From assembly GCA_000310025.1 (NCBI GenBank), contig FN649733.1, positions 1,131,851-1,195,850 of the forward strand: a DNA stretch of 64,000 nt. Direction: 5' to 3'. The notes beneath the pieces were generated by a model. It was not told where the DNA came from. It saw nothing but the letters and a program-made list of their open reading frames with translations, and searched no databases. The stretch's first letter is position 1. Each line of letters starts with the position of its first letter. A program made the translations under genes and the position numbers. Positions 37,501 to 46,868 of the stretch are shown piece by piece. This DNA comes from Ectocarpus siliculosus. Lineage: Eukaryota > Sar > Phaeophyceae > Ectocarpales > Ectocarpaceae.

Positions 37501-40500
37501 TGTCACCGAACAAGCCTACCGGACCATCACGGACCGAGTACGTAGTCGAGGACGCTCCAGAGAACGGCAAACGAAGCAAAAAACGACTGCAATAAAATCG
37601 ATACCGAACGTCTTGCGCATACAAGAGGCACATGGCGAACGCTTCACAAAATCTCCTCTTCGGCGAGCCAGGAAACGTCTGACTTGTTGGGTTTTCCAAA
37701 GTCTAGCATCGCGCAAACGCATCCGCACACCGTCTCGAGTGTACAATTGTAGCTTGTAGGATTGGTAGCCTTTGCACTATTCTACGGATTTGCGGTCCGC
37801 AAATTAAGGAAGGAGCCTACGTCCAGTTTAGTTTAGTGAGCTATGAGCAGCGGGCTATTGATGCTGCTATGCGGTCCGATTTTCGAACCTTCAACCACAG
37901 TGACCGCGCGAACCACCGCCGATGTGAGTGTGGGTGATTTGCGGAATTCACGACGGTCACGTGATGTGGATCCCCACAAAATTTCGACGTGAATCTAAAC
38001 CACGATACTGCTTCTCCAACATGTGTCTCACGCAGGCGTCGGCAGGACACACTCTTAGAAGCCAGAGAAAGCACTTTCAAAGTTGCACACGTCCGCCCAC
38101 TATTAAGTCACCTGTAAGCTGGTTGGAGCTGAGCAGCAGCTCCCGCAGGTTGCTATGAGCTCCTAGCACGTCCGGGATAGGCCCTGTACACGAATTACAG
38201 CCGGGGAAACAGAGCACGGAGAAATGGTAGAAATCCAATTAATCGAAAACATAAACATCCCGTCCAAGCTTCTAAAACATGCATGGTCTTGTAGAGGTTT
38301 GCGTCGGTGAGTGGTGAATTCTGAGGCACTGGCAACCCACAATGAGCCGAGCGAGCTTTGGCTAACGAGAACAAGCTCCCCACGGAGAGGACGGGACTTG
38401 AAGGTTTGATTTCCAGTGTGGGCGGGGTCAAGACCTCTACAAGCCGCAATTTTGATGAAGTGTCGGCATTGAATCGTCCGCTCTACATCATGTCGAACCC
38501 ACTACAGGGCCTGTACCGCCGGAGCTTGGGAAGCTGGGGCTCTTGCGACACCTATGGAAACACGCAGAACCCGCTTGCAAGTTCAGCGGGCCAGCTGCCT
38601 CTCGCTCGCACTCTACGTGCTCTTCCGCTACCTTTACCTTCACTGAAAGTGTTCGTCCCGTGGATCCTTCGGCCTTTTGATTATCGGGCGACAGGTATGC
38701 ATAGTTGTTCGGTCTTCTTGAAGCAAGCCCACAACAACACACATCATACACGCATACCCAGCCCCAACTGAAATCCATTGTTATGACAAGCGCAGCAGCA
38801 CATACAACATGAATGTTGCACCGCTGTTTGTTGGCACACGCGCAGCGGAAGTAGAGTGCGTGCTGAACGTGTAACGGGCGACGATGGAAGTGTGGGTGGG
38901 TCCAAAACGCGCAGTCGTGAATATCCTTCGACCTTTCGCTACGCCACCACCACGACACGATGGGACGTTTTCAGAATACCTCGGAAAAAATTCGAAGAAC
39001 AAAAAAAAAATAACTCTGTAGGGAGACTCGCCTAGAGACACGAGGGTCGACGGTACGTTTCAGATTTCGGAACACCCACGCTCCTGCCCCCAGCAAAATG
39101 TGTATCTTTCTGGAGGAGAATTGTTGGACATGTTGCTGTGCATGGACCGTATGGTTTCTTCAAAATCCAGCTTCGTAACTTGCGTCGTGGATTTGATAGA
39201 TAGATGCCTCATGTCTGAACTGTGGCAAAAAAATCGGGAACCGAAACTCAATCCTCTTGCAAACGTCCCCGCGCCAACTGCGGATGCCCTTTTTCGCTAA
39301 AGGTTCCATCCCGCCGGAACTCGGAAACCTCGCCGCCCTGGCATGCCTCGACCTTAGGGAAAACCAGCTGTAAAGCGGTATGAGTCACGACGGACACATC
39401 TTGTGCTTTCTCACAAAATTTTGAACGTGAATCACAACCACGATACGTGTATCTTCCGACATGCTTGTCACCCACGCGTTGGCAGGACAAATTCATATAT
39501 TTCACCTTGAAACCACTCACCACTCAGCTTGTTCCAAGAGAGGTTGAGCTCTTCCAGGTTGCCGAGCTGTCCGAGGGTCGCTGGAATCTCGCCTGCATCA
39601 TGCGTCGTAGTAGAAGAAATCGTGGGTATGGTGTCAAGGAGTAGATCGGATCATGTATCCTGAGCCTTCCAAAAGCGTGCCTCGCCTGCACATGCATTAC
39701 AACACTGACTCACCCAGTGCATCGGCGGAACACAATCCCGACGTTTTCTCACACCATTTTCTCATTTTTTCGTATTAGGAGTGTTATCCGTGCTACAATC
39801 AGCTCATCATATGTAAAAATGCGGGGCCTAATTTTTTTGTGTTTATTTCTAAAGCCTGCCCCTCCGACACCACCTACACACTCACGCCTCTATCAAGCTT
39901 CTAGAAGCACCGTTCCATTCCAGGCGTGGTGAGGTTCTAGAAGCCAGGGGATCCTACTTTCTAGTCGGCACTAAATTGTCACTTGCGTGCACGCGCGAGT
40001 AGTACAAGACAACTCCTCTGATAAACGTTTCGGCTACTGTAGCTACTCGCAGGATCCACCCCCTCGAGTCAGGAGCCCTTGCCGGACTCGCGCATCTTGC
40101 CCTGGCCAGCAGCCAACTCACAGGGTGAGCTGAGTGGACTGAAATGATTCCATGGAAACTTCCAAAACATTAACCAACGCGAACGTGAGTACGTGTTTCG
40201 CAAAAGCGTTGGCGCAACACTTTCCAACCAACGCGTAGATGGTATACACCTTCAAGACGCCGCAAACTTGAAGAAATGCCGGCAGCTTATGGACCACTCT
40301 GCATCATATTGAATCCGCCAAAGGACCTACACCTCCGGAGCATGGGAACCCAGGCGATCTGCAACGAACTTTGCCTCTTTGCCACTCCGCTGAGCGCTGA
40401 GTTCCGATTTTCGTATGTGTGCATATGACCCACCGGCCAACGCATTGAAGGGGACACGTATTCGATAAACCCATGCAACAATATTTCTTCTGAAATCGAA

Positions 40501-43500
40501 GCTGCAGACGTCTAGAAATTATGCCCCAGCGTACTGACGACGTAAACCAAACAACATTCGAGGCCTTGTCGGACACACTCCTGCGATATGCAACAGTGAG
40601 GGACGCAGCGAACAAGCCTAACGGGCCGAAGCGGGACGGGTTCGTAGTCGAGAATGCTCCAGAGTACGACAAACGAGGCTAAAACGACTGAAAAAATAAG
40701 CGATACCGAACGTCCTGCGCATACGAGAGGAGCCAACAAGTCAACGAGTATTTCGGGGTGTGCAGGGGGACACGTGTTCAAGGACTTCTCTTTGGCGAAC
40801 CAGGACACATCTAACCAGGAAGCGTCTGACTTGTTTGGTTTTCCAAAGTCTACCTTCAGCGCGAACCTGCCATCGTCCAGAAGTGAATGCTCACGTCGCG
40901 AGTGTAAAATGTTCGTAGCTTGGATTGGCAGCCCTTGCGATAAACTACAGATTTGCGGTCCGCAACTTTCCCAAGGAGCCTACGTTCTTTGAGTTCGGTG
41001 AGCGATGAGCAGCAGGCTTTTGGGTGCTGCTGCGAGGTCCGATTTTCGAAAGCTTCAACGACGCAGTGACGCAAATCACCACCTATGTGAGTGCGTGTGA
41101 CCTCGGAATTCAGCGCAGTTCTTCCCTAGCAAACCCTTTGCCGCCTATTTGAGCCCATAGGAAGGTCGCGGGTCATGTTTGGAAAATTCTACCAATAAGC
41201 AAAAGTGCTCGAAGCGTTCCAAAACCGGACCGCACCGCAGCATCCAACATCCTGCTCGGATAGCTCACCGAACTCCATGAAAAAGGGCTCGTTTCGAAGC
41301 TTACGGACCGCGATCTGTAGCTTATCACAAAGGCTACCATCGTACTACGAACATTGTACACTCGCGACGTGTTCGGCGCTTTGGCACGACGATATAGTCG
41401 TCCCGAACAGAGGATTTGGAAAACCAAACTAGGCAGGCGTTTCCTGGTGCGCAAACAAGAGATCTGCACAACTTCACCGCCTCCTAAACTAAGAACTTTG
41501 GTATTGGCCGTTCTTCTCTTCCTTCCGCATTGTCGCTTTCGCTGTTGATTGATTGGGTCATTGAAATGTCACAGCCGGAGAATTGGCAACGCCGCTTACC
41601 AGGGTGGGGGGGGTCGCATGTGTGCGCACATCTTGTTGAAACTTCGAGATTCAAAGAGCGGTTACGAGAGAGAGACAGTCTGTCACACACACCTAGCATA
41701 AAAAGGATCCGCTGCATTAGCACCACACATCCGGGTAAGATCCCACAGAACTTCCTCCTGAATCTCAACCACGATACTGTTTCTCCAATATACTTCTCAC
41801 GCATGCGTTGGCGGCACTTTCAAATGTGCATACGTCCGCCCAAGATTAACCTACCTGTAAGCTGGTTGGAGTAGAGCGACAGCCAGAGCAGGTTGCTGAG
41901 AGCTCCCAGCTCCTCGGGGATCGGCCCTGCACACGAATTGCAGCCGGTGACAGAGTGCGGAGATATGAATACTTTCGGAAGCATCCCGAGCTTCGACAAC
42001 ATGTATCGTCTTGTAGAAGATTGAAGCTTGCCTTGAGAGTGGTGTAATTCTGACAAACTTGGTCCACCTGTTGGGCAAGCCCAATCCCTGAGGCACTTTG
42101 AGCACCCAGCGAGCCGAAGAAGCTTTGGCTGAAACGAGCAAGTTTGATATATTCCAAAACCGCGTCGGCGCGGCACGCCTTCTAGAAGCCGCAAATCTTG
42201 GTGAAATACCGGCGTGGAAGTGTCCATGCTAAATCATTTCGAACCTACCACAACGCCTTTCCCACTGGACCTCAGGAACCTGGGCGCTCTGGGACAGCTC
42301 TACCTGTTTCACAGTTAGCTGAGCGGTTAGCTTCGATTCACTGACCTCGATGAATGTCTTTGGTGGGAGAACTGTGTCCGTTCTGGAAGGCGCTATGACT
42401 TTCTCACCCTCGATCGTGCTAGAACAACAAACAGCGCACTTTTGACACGTCTCACCAGTGAGCTGGTTGCGGTAGAGCTCAAGCGCCTGCAGTTGGCTCA
42501 GGTCTCCCAGCTCCTTTGGGATGTGTCCTGATCAAGCATCACAGCAATACGACACGATAACCTCACGTCACGGAGTCTGCAACACATACTTGACAAATAA
42601 ATTGAGTGGCTCATGCGTGTGGTGATTTGAATGCTCTAGAACCCGGGGGATTTTCAGTATCGTTCCCGCGCCAGGTTGGATGTGCTTGTTCGCTACAAGT
42701 TCCGTCCCGCCGGAGTTGGAAAGCCTTGCCGCCCTGACACATGCACCTCGACTTTCGGGGAGACCAGCCAAGCGGTTAGTCACGACGGACACATCATGTG
42801 ATTTCCACAAGAAATTCAACATCAAGCTCAAGCACAGCCACGATACTTTACGGTCGACATGATTCCAACCCACGCGTTGGTATTAGGACAGATTGTTCTC
42901 ACCCTGAAACCACCTACCACTAAGCTTGTTCGAAGAGAGATGGAGCTGCTGCAGGTTGCCGAGTTTCCCTAGCGTCGCTGGAATCTCGCCTGCGTGGTAG
43001 AAGAACAGTTGTGTGAAATGGTGCAGAATAGATCGTATGTCCCGAACCTTGCAGAACACGTACCTCGCCTGCACACGTTCTAGAACACCGACTCGCCCAC
43101 GGCGTCGGCGAAAGACATATTCCTCAAGCCTCACATCGTTTGCTCATTTTTCGTGTTGCTGCTTGCAGTTATATGATGGACCGATGCGCAAGAAGCTGGG
43201 GGGCCTCACAGAGCTGAAAGAGTTTTTTCGTGCCGCAATCAGCCTACAGGTAAAGAGGCGGGGTGGTACACTTCTATTTTTACCTCCAAAGCCTGCCGCT
43301 TCCTGACCACCTACTCACCCAGGCCTATCGAGCTTCCGGAAACGCCTTTCGACACAAGCGTGGCGATTTTCTAGAAGGCAGGGGACCGTACTTTCTACTC
43401 CGCGATAAATTGTCTCTCGCTTGTACGCGTGAGTAGTTCAAAACAAATGGGAGCCTTCGACGGGGTGTGACAACCGTGTATGTGATAGCTATGGGGGCAA

Positions 43501-44389
43501 TCCAGCTTGCTGCAAAAAGTGCTGCTGCCGAAATCTCAAGGTGGGATGGTAGTCAGGGTGTGTGTGGTCACGAGGGGGGTTGGGATGCATTTGCATGTTG
43601 CGAGCAGAAGGTGGTATTGGCGCACGTCGGCTGTTCGCACCGCAGTGCACTTCTGGAGCGCGCTGCCACTGCTGCTCAGTAGGTGCGATGGCCACCACCT
43701 GGGTGTGCCAGCTGTACGTGGGAGAAGCAGCAAGAGGAGCCGGTCGTGCAGAAGAAAGCCACTCGGTTCGAAGAAAAAATACGTGATAGGTCGAGCCCAC
43801 AACGCTGCTGTCGAAGCAACGGAGTTCTGGTCGCCACATGGCGTGGTTCCAGCCAACAGAGGAAGGTGTTGTGTGTGTGTTGCTTGTTGAGTCCCATCGA
43901 CTGAGTACCACCTGGGTGGCAGAACAGCCCCCCCGCGGTTTGCGCGGCGTAAACTCGGTGTTGGTCGTTGGCAACCCGGGAGATAATTCGACCGAAAGGT
44001 TTGGGTTCAAATCTACGAGTATGTATAACCCAGTGAGGAGTTCGATTTCGTGTGTGGTTTCCTATGTCGTTTACGATCGAACGTGTGCAAAGTGCGGGCA
44101 TGTACTACAAAACAATCCATACCGGGATCACTTTCGGTCGATGGATTTTTGCGAAACACGAAGCACTTCGTAAGAGCAACACGTTATTCTTTTGAGAACT
44201 AGGCCAAAGAGTACCTTCGAGGTTGTTGTCGCGAAGTTTGAGCTTCACCACTCGGCCCTGGTCGTTGACGTCGACTCCGTGCCATGTCTTGAGATCGGCA
44301 TCTGTGTCCCAATTTTGGCGTTCTCTCCAATTCTCCCCGCCGGTAGCACGATACAGGACGACCAGTGCGTCACGGTCCGTCTGTGCCAT
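26951..44389 (-). CDS. LRR-XKR protein: N-terminal cap, 12 one-exon LRRs, thirteenth LRR plus XK-related membrane domain
   Basis: Fourteen exons: 44215-44389 (cap), 42918-42989, 42456-42527, 41855-41926, 39521-39592, 38112-38183, 36414-36485, 35955-36026, 35314-35385, 32656-32727, 32176-32247, 31501-31572, 30304-30375, 26951-28515. All twelve middle exons are exactly 72 nt, phase 1-1, begin mostly G/D-x-IP-x-x-LG and end N-x-L-x-G. Together they total 2604 nt with no internal stop (867 aa). Residues 1-58 are the cap (MAQTDRDALVVLYRATGG.., NWDTD, TWHGV) typical of brown-algal LRR proteins. Residues about 59-360 are LRRs, about 385-700 the XKR region (ADLASDLYTAVSYY, EPLFESVPQLLLQL) and about 715-867 an acidic Ser/Glu-rich tail. 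Animal XKR proteins include caspase-activated phospholipid scramblases. A role here as an LRR-gated membrane effector is inference. No signal peptide is seen on the cap exon. The start at 44389 gives the family-typical N-terminus; an in-frame Met at 44452 is an alternative. Confidence 0.85.
30304..30375 (-). CDS. LRR cassette closest to the XKR exon
   Basis: A 72-nt exon (GLIPKELGNLRGLERLYL..) between a GGAG acceptor and a G|GTGAGT donor. It belongs to the IPKELG type, whose other copies in this locus lie on the plus strand, so this type is present in both orientations. Its polypyrimidine tract is weak, and use of this exon should be confirmed from cDNA. Confidence 0.75.
30545..30613 (+). pseudogene. 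Antisense LRR cassette relic (MPKELDCLTELK)
   Basis: Plus-strand LRR cassette after a CAG acceptor. It reads MPKELDCLTELKYLA, then needs a one-base shift to reach a second half ending NQLAG. It lies in an intron of the LRR-XKR gene. Confidence 0.65.
30790..30861 (+). CDS. Intact antisense LRR cassette (GSIPKEVEVIAEV)
   Basis: An exact 72-nt open cassette on the plus strand with a TCGTAG acceptor and a G|GTGAGG donor, phase 1-1, reading GSIPKEVEVIAEV to SSNQFVG. It is opposite in sense to the gene around it. Either it belongs to an overlapping plus-strand transcript or it is an unused cassette. Confidence 0.65.
31007..31045 (+). pseudogene. Antisense LRR relic (GSTP-stop-ELGSL)
   Basis: A GTGCAG acceptor is followed by the start of a SIPPELG-type cassette. 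TAG replaces a proline or acid codon and the second half is missing. Confidence 0.55.
31099..31161 (+). pseudogene. Inverted EIPATLG-type LRR cassette on the plus strand
   Basis: Opens after ACGCAG with GEIPATLGQLG and closes KLSG|GTGAGT, but is 63 nt instead of 72, having lost three codons in the middle. The other EIPATLG cassettes (42918, 39521, 36414, 32656) are on the minus strand. The flank after the donor ('gtgagtggtttcaaggtga') matches the flank of those minus-strand copies, so exon and flank were inverted together. Confidence 0.75.
31260..31348 (+). pseudogene. Antisense LRR relic (LSMSKVLWLDNDPLT)
   Basis: The second half of an LRR (KVLWLDNDPLTA) can be read on the plus strand. The first half is decayed and no acceptor is clear. 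Confidence 0.45.
31501..33960. repeat. LRR cassette unit D
   Basis: One of four copies of a mixed-strand cassette unit. Left to right: minus PIFEALG exon 31501-31572; plus relic 31746-31813 (GALGALSEPDELWLDENKL, IP lost); plus relic 31951-32021 (SIPPDLRKLG, one-base frameshift); minus HIPQELG exon 32176-32247; plus 32448-32520 (SIPPELGVLATLTH, then a TAA near the end); minus EIPATLG exon 32656-32727; plus half-cassette 33113-33150 (GPIPKGLAV); plus 33183-33254 (PIPNAWGALQGLAH, open, first residue Ala); plus 33464-33535 (PTPLEFG, donor lost). The spacer to about 33960 holds motifs shared with units C and B ('cgaacaagcctac', 'ctcttcggcgaaccagg'). Confidence 0.8.
35314..37760. repeat. LRR cassette unit C
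   Basis: Same order as unit D. Minus PIPEALG exon 35314-35385; plus relic 35546-35616 (PIPELLGALSEPNGL, then stop); plus 35757-35828 (SIPPDLAKVGLLRHLYLFHS, then TAA, donor kept); minus YIPQELG exon 35955-36026; plus 36229 to about 36300 (SIPPELGSFAALTHLELGEN, donor decayed); minus EIPATLG exon 36414-36485; plus 36690-36761 (TIPKELGALTELKE, open, donor lost); plus 36978-37049 (PIPNAWGALQGLAHLALGSN, fully intact); plus 37255-37326 (PTPLEFG relic). Spacer motifs shared with units D and B follow to about 37760. Confidence 0.82.
36978..37049 (+). CDS. Intact antisense LRR cassette (GPIPNAWGALQGLAH)
   Basis: An exact 72-nt open cassette on the plus strand with a CTCGCAG acceptor and a G|GTGAGA donor, phase 1-1, ending SNQLAG. 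It is nearly identical to the cassette at 33183-33254 and is the better preserved copy. Its frameshifted relative is at 40053-40123. It lies inside an intron of the minus-strand LRR-XKR gene. Confidence 0.7.
38112..40830. repeat. LRR cassette unit B, with one sense cassette missing
   Basis: Minus PIPDVLG exon 38112-38183; plus relic about 38336-38400 (EPSELWL); plus 38508 to about 38555 (GPVPPELGKLGLLRHLW, second half replaced). From about 38560 to 39290 the sequence is unlike the other units and the expected minus-strand H/YIPQELG exon is absent. Then plus 39303-39377 (SIPPELGNLAALACL, extra TAA codon before the donor), minus EIPATLG exon 39521-39592, a remnant of the plus IPKELG cassette near 39776, plus 40053-40123 (one-base deletion, then GALAGLAHLALASSQLTG), plus 40324-40395 (PTPPEHG relic with frameshift), and spacer motifs shared with D and C. 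Confidence 0.78.
41855..43450. repeat. LRR cassette unit A (promoter-proximal, truncated)
   Basis: Minus PIPEELG exon 41855-41926; plus relic about 42070-42145 (PIPEAL, then stop, EPKKLWL); plus about 42255-42326 (PLDLRNLGALGQLYLFHS, then TAG, LSG); minus HIPKELG exon 42456-42527; plus 42700-42775 (VPPELESLAALTH, then frameshift); minus EIPATLG exon 42918-42989; plus 43179-43249 (PMRKKLGGLTELKE, one base short of 72). The IPNAWG and PTPLEFG cassettes found in the other units are missing at the right end. Antisense stops and frameshifts differ from unit to unit. Confidence 0.8.
44215..44389 (-). CDS. First coding exon of the LRR-XKR gene (LRR cap module)
   Basis: Encodes MAQTDRDALVVLYRATGG, then NWRERQNWDTDADLKTWHGV and GRVVKLKLRDNNLEG, ending at an AAG|GTACTC donor in phase 1, the phase needed for every following cassette. 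This cap (T-D-R-x-A-L-x-x-L-Y-x-A-T-x-G..W) opens many Ectocarpus LRR genes. The large first intron (42990-44214) holds open frames on both strands of no recognisable kind. Confidence 0.85.
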
Positions 44390-45300
44390 TGTAGAGGGGC
44401 CTGTGGGGCGTCCAACGAAACACAGAGAGAGGTTGCGGGACAACCGAAACAACTCGTAGTGTTACTGCTGCTGCACAACATGTTTTTCGTCGGAGATCCA
44501 CATCCTCATCAGATGGTAGAGACCTCACAAAATCCTAGGATAGGCGATACAAAAAACAGACGATATCACGGGTACAACTGCTGCACAGCAGTTGACGAAA
44601 CGGCTCCCCTGGAACGTGTGTCCTGCCCACGTTTTCAAGCGTGTTGCGTCGGTCCAAGCCAACTCTCCCTGTTGGACGTGCGCATGGCACAAGACGATTG
44701 CTGCTGGAAAATGGCGGGCAGTGTCAACCCCCCTACCAAGAATTGCGTGAAAGTGAGATGCGTCAATGTCAATTCGTGATGTAAAAGTTGTGTGTCGTGC
44801 TCAGAAGAGACGTAACACACGAGAACAGAAGGAGAGTGAAAAGAAGAAAACTTTTCATATCGGCTAGCCTTGGCTGACCTACTCTCAACTCCGCGCGACC
44901 ACCAGCTGAGGTCAATACTCCATTTACTGAAACACCCTTGTGTGACTTCGGGTGTGCCGCGTGATAACTTGGCGGGCCATTCGGATTTTCCATACTCTTC
45001 TGCTCAGCAGGAACGTACGAAATAAGATACCCCGCACACCTTGGATCCCGCCCGCCCGCCCCCTTTTTCGCAGGGTAAAATTTCCTTGACTATTTGCTGT
45101 TCTTCGGGATAAGGGCGCACTGTTTGAGGGTGTCGGCGCAGTACCTTAATACCACGCTCAGGGAGGGGCTCTTGTCTGGAGCGTCTTGAACAGGAGGAGT
45201 CACCCACCCATCTTAAGAACGGGTTCTCTGGCCATTTGTCTATTTTTTTGTGATGAAAAAATAAAGAGGCAGCCGAAAAAAGGAACCGTAACAAATGGGC
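44390..45300. promoter_or_regulatory. Upstream region of the LRR-XKR gene
   Basis: Should contain the promoter and 5' UTR of the minus-strand LRR-XKR gene. Apart from the signal-peptide-like frame at 44770-44859 no motif can be named with confidence. Confidence 0.35.
44770..44859 (-). other. Possible signal-peptide-like open frame upstream of the LRR gene
   Basis: On the same strand, about 380 bp upstream of the cap exon, a short frame reads MKSFLLFTLLLFSCVTSLLS and then stops after nine more codons. It looks like a cleavable signal peptide. If spliced to the acceptor inside the cap exon (GGCACAG before ACGGAC) it would make the LRRs extracellular. No good donor was found, so this may be chance. 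Confidence 0.25.
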
Positions 45301-45599
45301 TTACATAACGAAAAGTTTTATTGTTTAGTTATAGTTGCACAGGGTGTGAAATCTGTTCGAAAGGGCAACTTTTTTGCCCCGGGCAAACCTCCTTCCCTCC
45401 GAAATCTGGTCTTCGTCGACCGTTGGACGGTTTAAAGAACAAATGCATGCCACGCCTCGCAGGTCTACTTGCGAGAAAATACTAAATGCACCCATGGGGT
45501 ACGCACGTAAGCCATGCACCCATAACTTGGCAGTCCAGCCTATTCAGACCTGCACCAACACAGTTTACCACCCAAGAGCGACCAAGCACTACTCGAAGG

Positions 45600-45905
45600 C
45601 CCACCAACCTAGCACCTACCCACGTTAGGACCAACCTAGCACCTATCCAGGCAATAGCATACCAACCTAGATTTATCCCATCAACGCCAACCTAGCACCT
45701 ATCCAAGCAGTCACGACCCAGATTTTTCCCCGTCAACAGCAACCTCGCCCTAATGCAGGCATTAACAACCTGGATTTTTCCCATCAACGCCAATTTAGCA
45801 CCTATCCAAGCAGTAACAACCTAGAGTTTTCCCCGTCAACACCAACCTCGCGCCAAGCCTGGCACACCAACCTAGAACTGAGCCAGCCAGCGCCAACCTA
45901 GCACC
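45600..45905. repeat. Degenerate tandem repeat (ccaacctagcacctatcca)
   Basis: About six or seven diverged units alternate between 'ccaacctagcacctatcca' and 'acaacctagatttttccc', with 'gtcaacaccaacctcg' variants. It has no coding potential and leads into the telomere-like tract. Confidence 0.75.
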
Positions 45906-45916
45906 TATCGGGTGGG

Positions 45917-45950
45917 TTTGGGGTTAGGGTTAGCGTTAGCGTGAGGGTTT
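45917..45950. repeat. Short interstitial telomere-like tract
   Basis: Reads 'gggttagggttagcgttagc' followed by 'gtgagggtttt', i.e. two TTAGGG-type units and diverged ones. TTAGGG is the repeat reported for brown-algal telomeres. Too short to be a real telomere. Confidence 0.55.
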
Positions 45951-46167
45951 TAGCCTGTTTCGTACCCCTGCCAAAGCAGAGCACCTGTTTTTTAGGAGCA
46001 CTAGAATTGCTTTGATTGCAAATAGTGCAGGTCAAGGGTAGGTCTTAACGAAGAAATCAGATCTCGAAATCACGTTTCGATACAAGAATAAAAGAGTCGG
46101 ATCTACCCAAATCCGGACAGAAATGGCCTGTGTGTCTTAACGGGAGATCTGCCAACTGGAAACGAAT

Positions 46168-46868
46168 AGACTACTAATTTTTCGGCCTGAAACATTCCGA
46201 GAACGACCCAGTCGCAGGCTATTTCAGCGGTCCCCAGCGATGCCGGTTCGCAAAACAAAATTTTCCTCTTTCATAAAATCTCCAAATTTCAAAAAATACA
46301 TACTACTTGTACAGTACACACAGCTCTAGTCTACATCGACTAGTCACCGGTACCTACATACATACATCTGCATACACACCGGTATACCCTGTGTACAGCA
46401 CAACCAACCTCCTCCGATGGCAAAGAAACGTGTATATGCTCAAGTAGAGCCTGTCGGGAAGCTGGTGGCATGGCCAGCCTTACCCTACCGTCGGATGGCC
46501 GGAGGGCGAGATGGCTGAGATGCTTACTTTGGCGGCCGAACAGAACTACACGAAGCTTGGCGGGCGGGCGTCTCTCGTTCATGTCTCCCCAAGACCACCA
46601 ATTGAAAAGCAACAAGCCGAATCAGGGCAGTGGCGGTTGCCCTCCGATTGTTCGCGGACGCAAGGAAGGGTGCTGTCCCAGATCAGACGGACGGGCAGAC
46701 AAGGGAGGCGACAGCAGGAGCCTTGGAGAAGTTTCGGAAGGCCGAAGCTCCGGCCGAAGCTCGGTGTGCTGCCTGGGAAAACGAAGCCTCAAGGCAAGGA
46801 GCTGGGGCATCGGACTTGCTTGATAAATTGCGGCTGAAGGACGAAGCAAGGACGATGTCATCTCTTCA
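46168..46868. repeat. Left arm of ~700-bp inverted repeat
   Basis: Starts 'agactactaatttttcgg' and matches the reverse complement of 47183-47862 along almost its full length, including 'ggctatttcagcggtccc', 'ctagtcaccggtacctac' and 'gtcgggaagctggtggcat'. It differs by small indels, among them an extra 'gaagctccggcc' stretch near 46745. Frames such as 46340-46615 recur mirrored in the other arm and are not evidence of genes. Confidence 0.9.

Noticed and set aside
30545..43249. A complete plus-strand LRR gene overlapping the LRR-XKR gene
   Set aside because: Most plus-strand cassettes carry stops, frameshifts or lost donors, and no plus-strand cap exon or effector domain was found. A few intact cassettes are listed separately.
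43467..44173. Several 106-173 codon frames on both strands
   Set aside because: They fall in the first intron of the LRR-XKR gene and show no recognisable domain.
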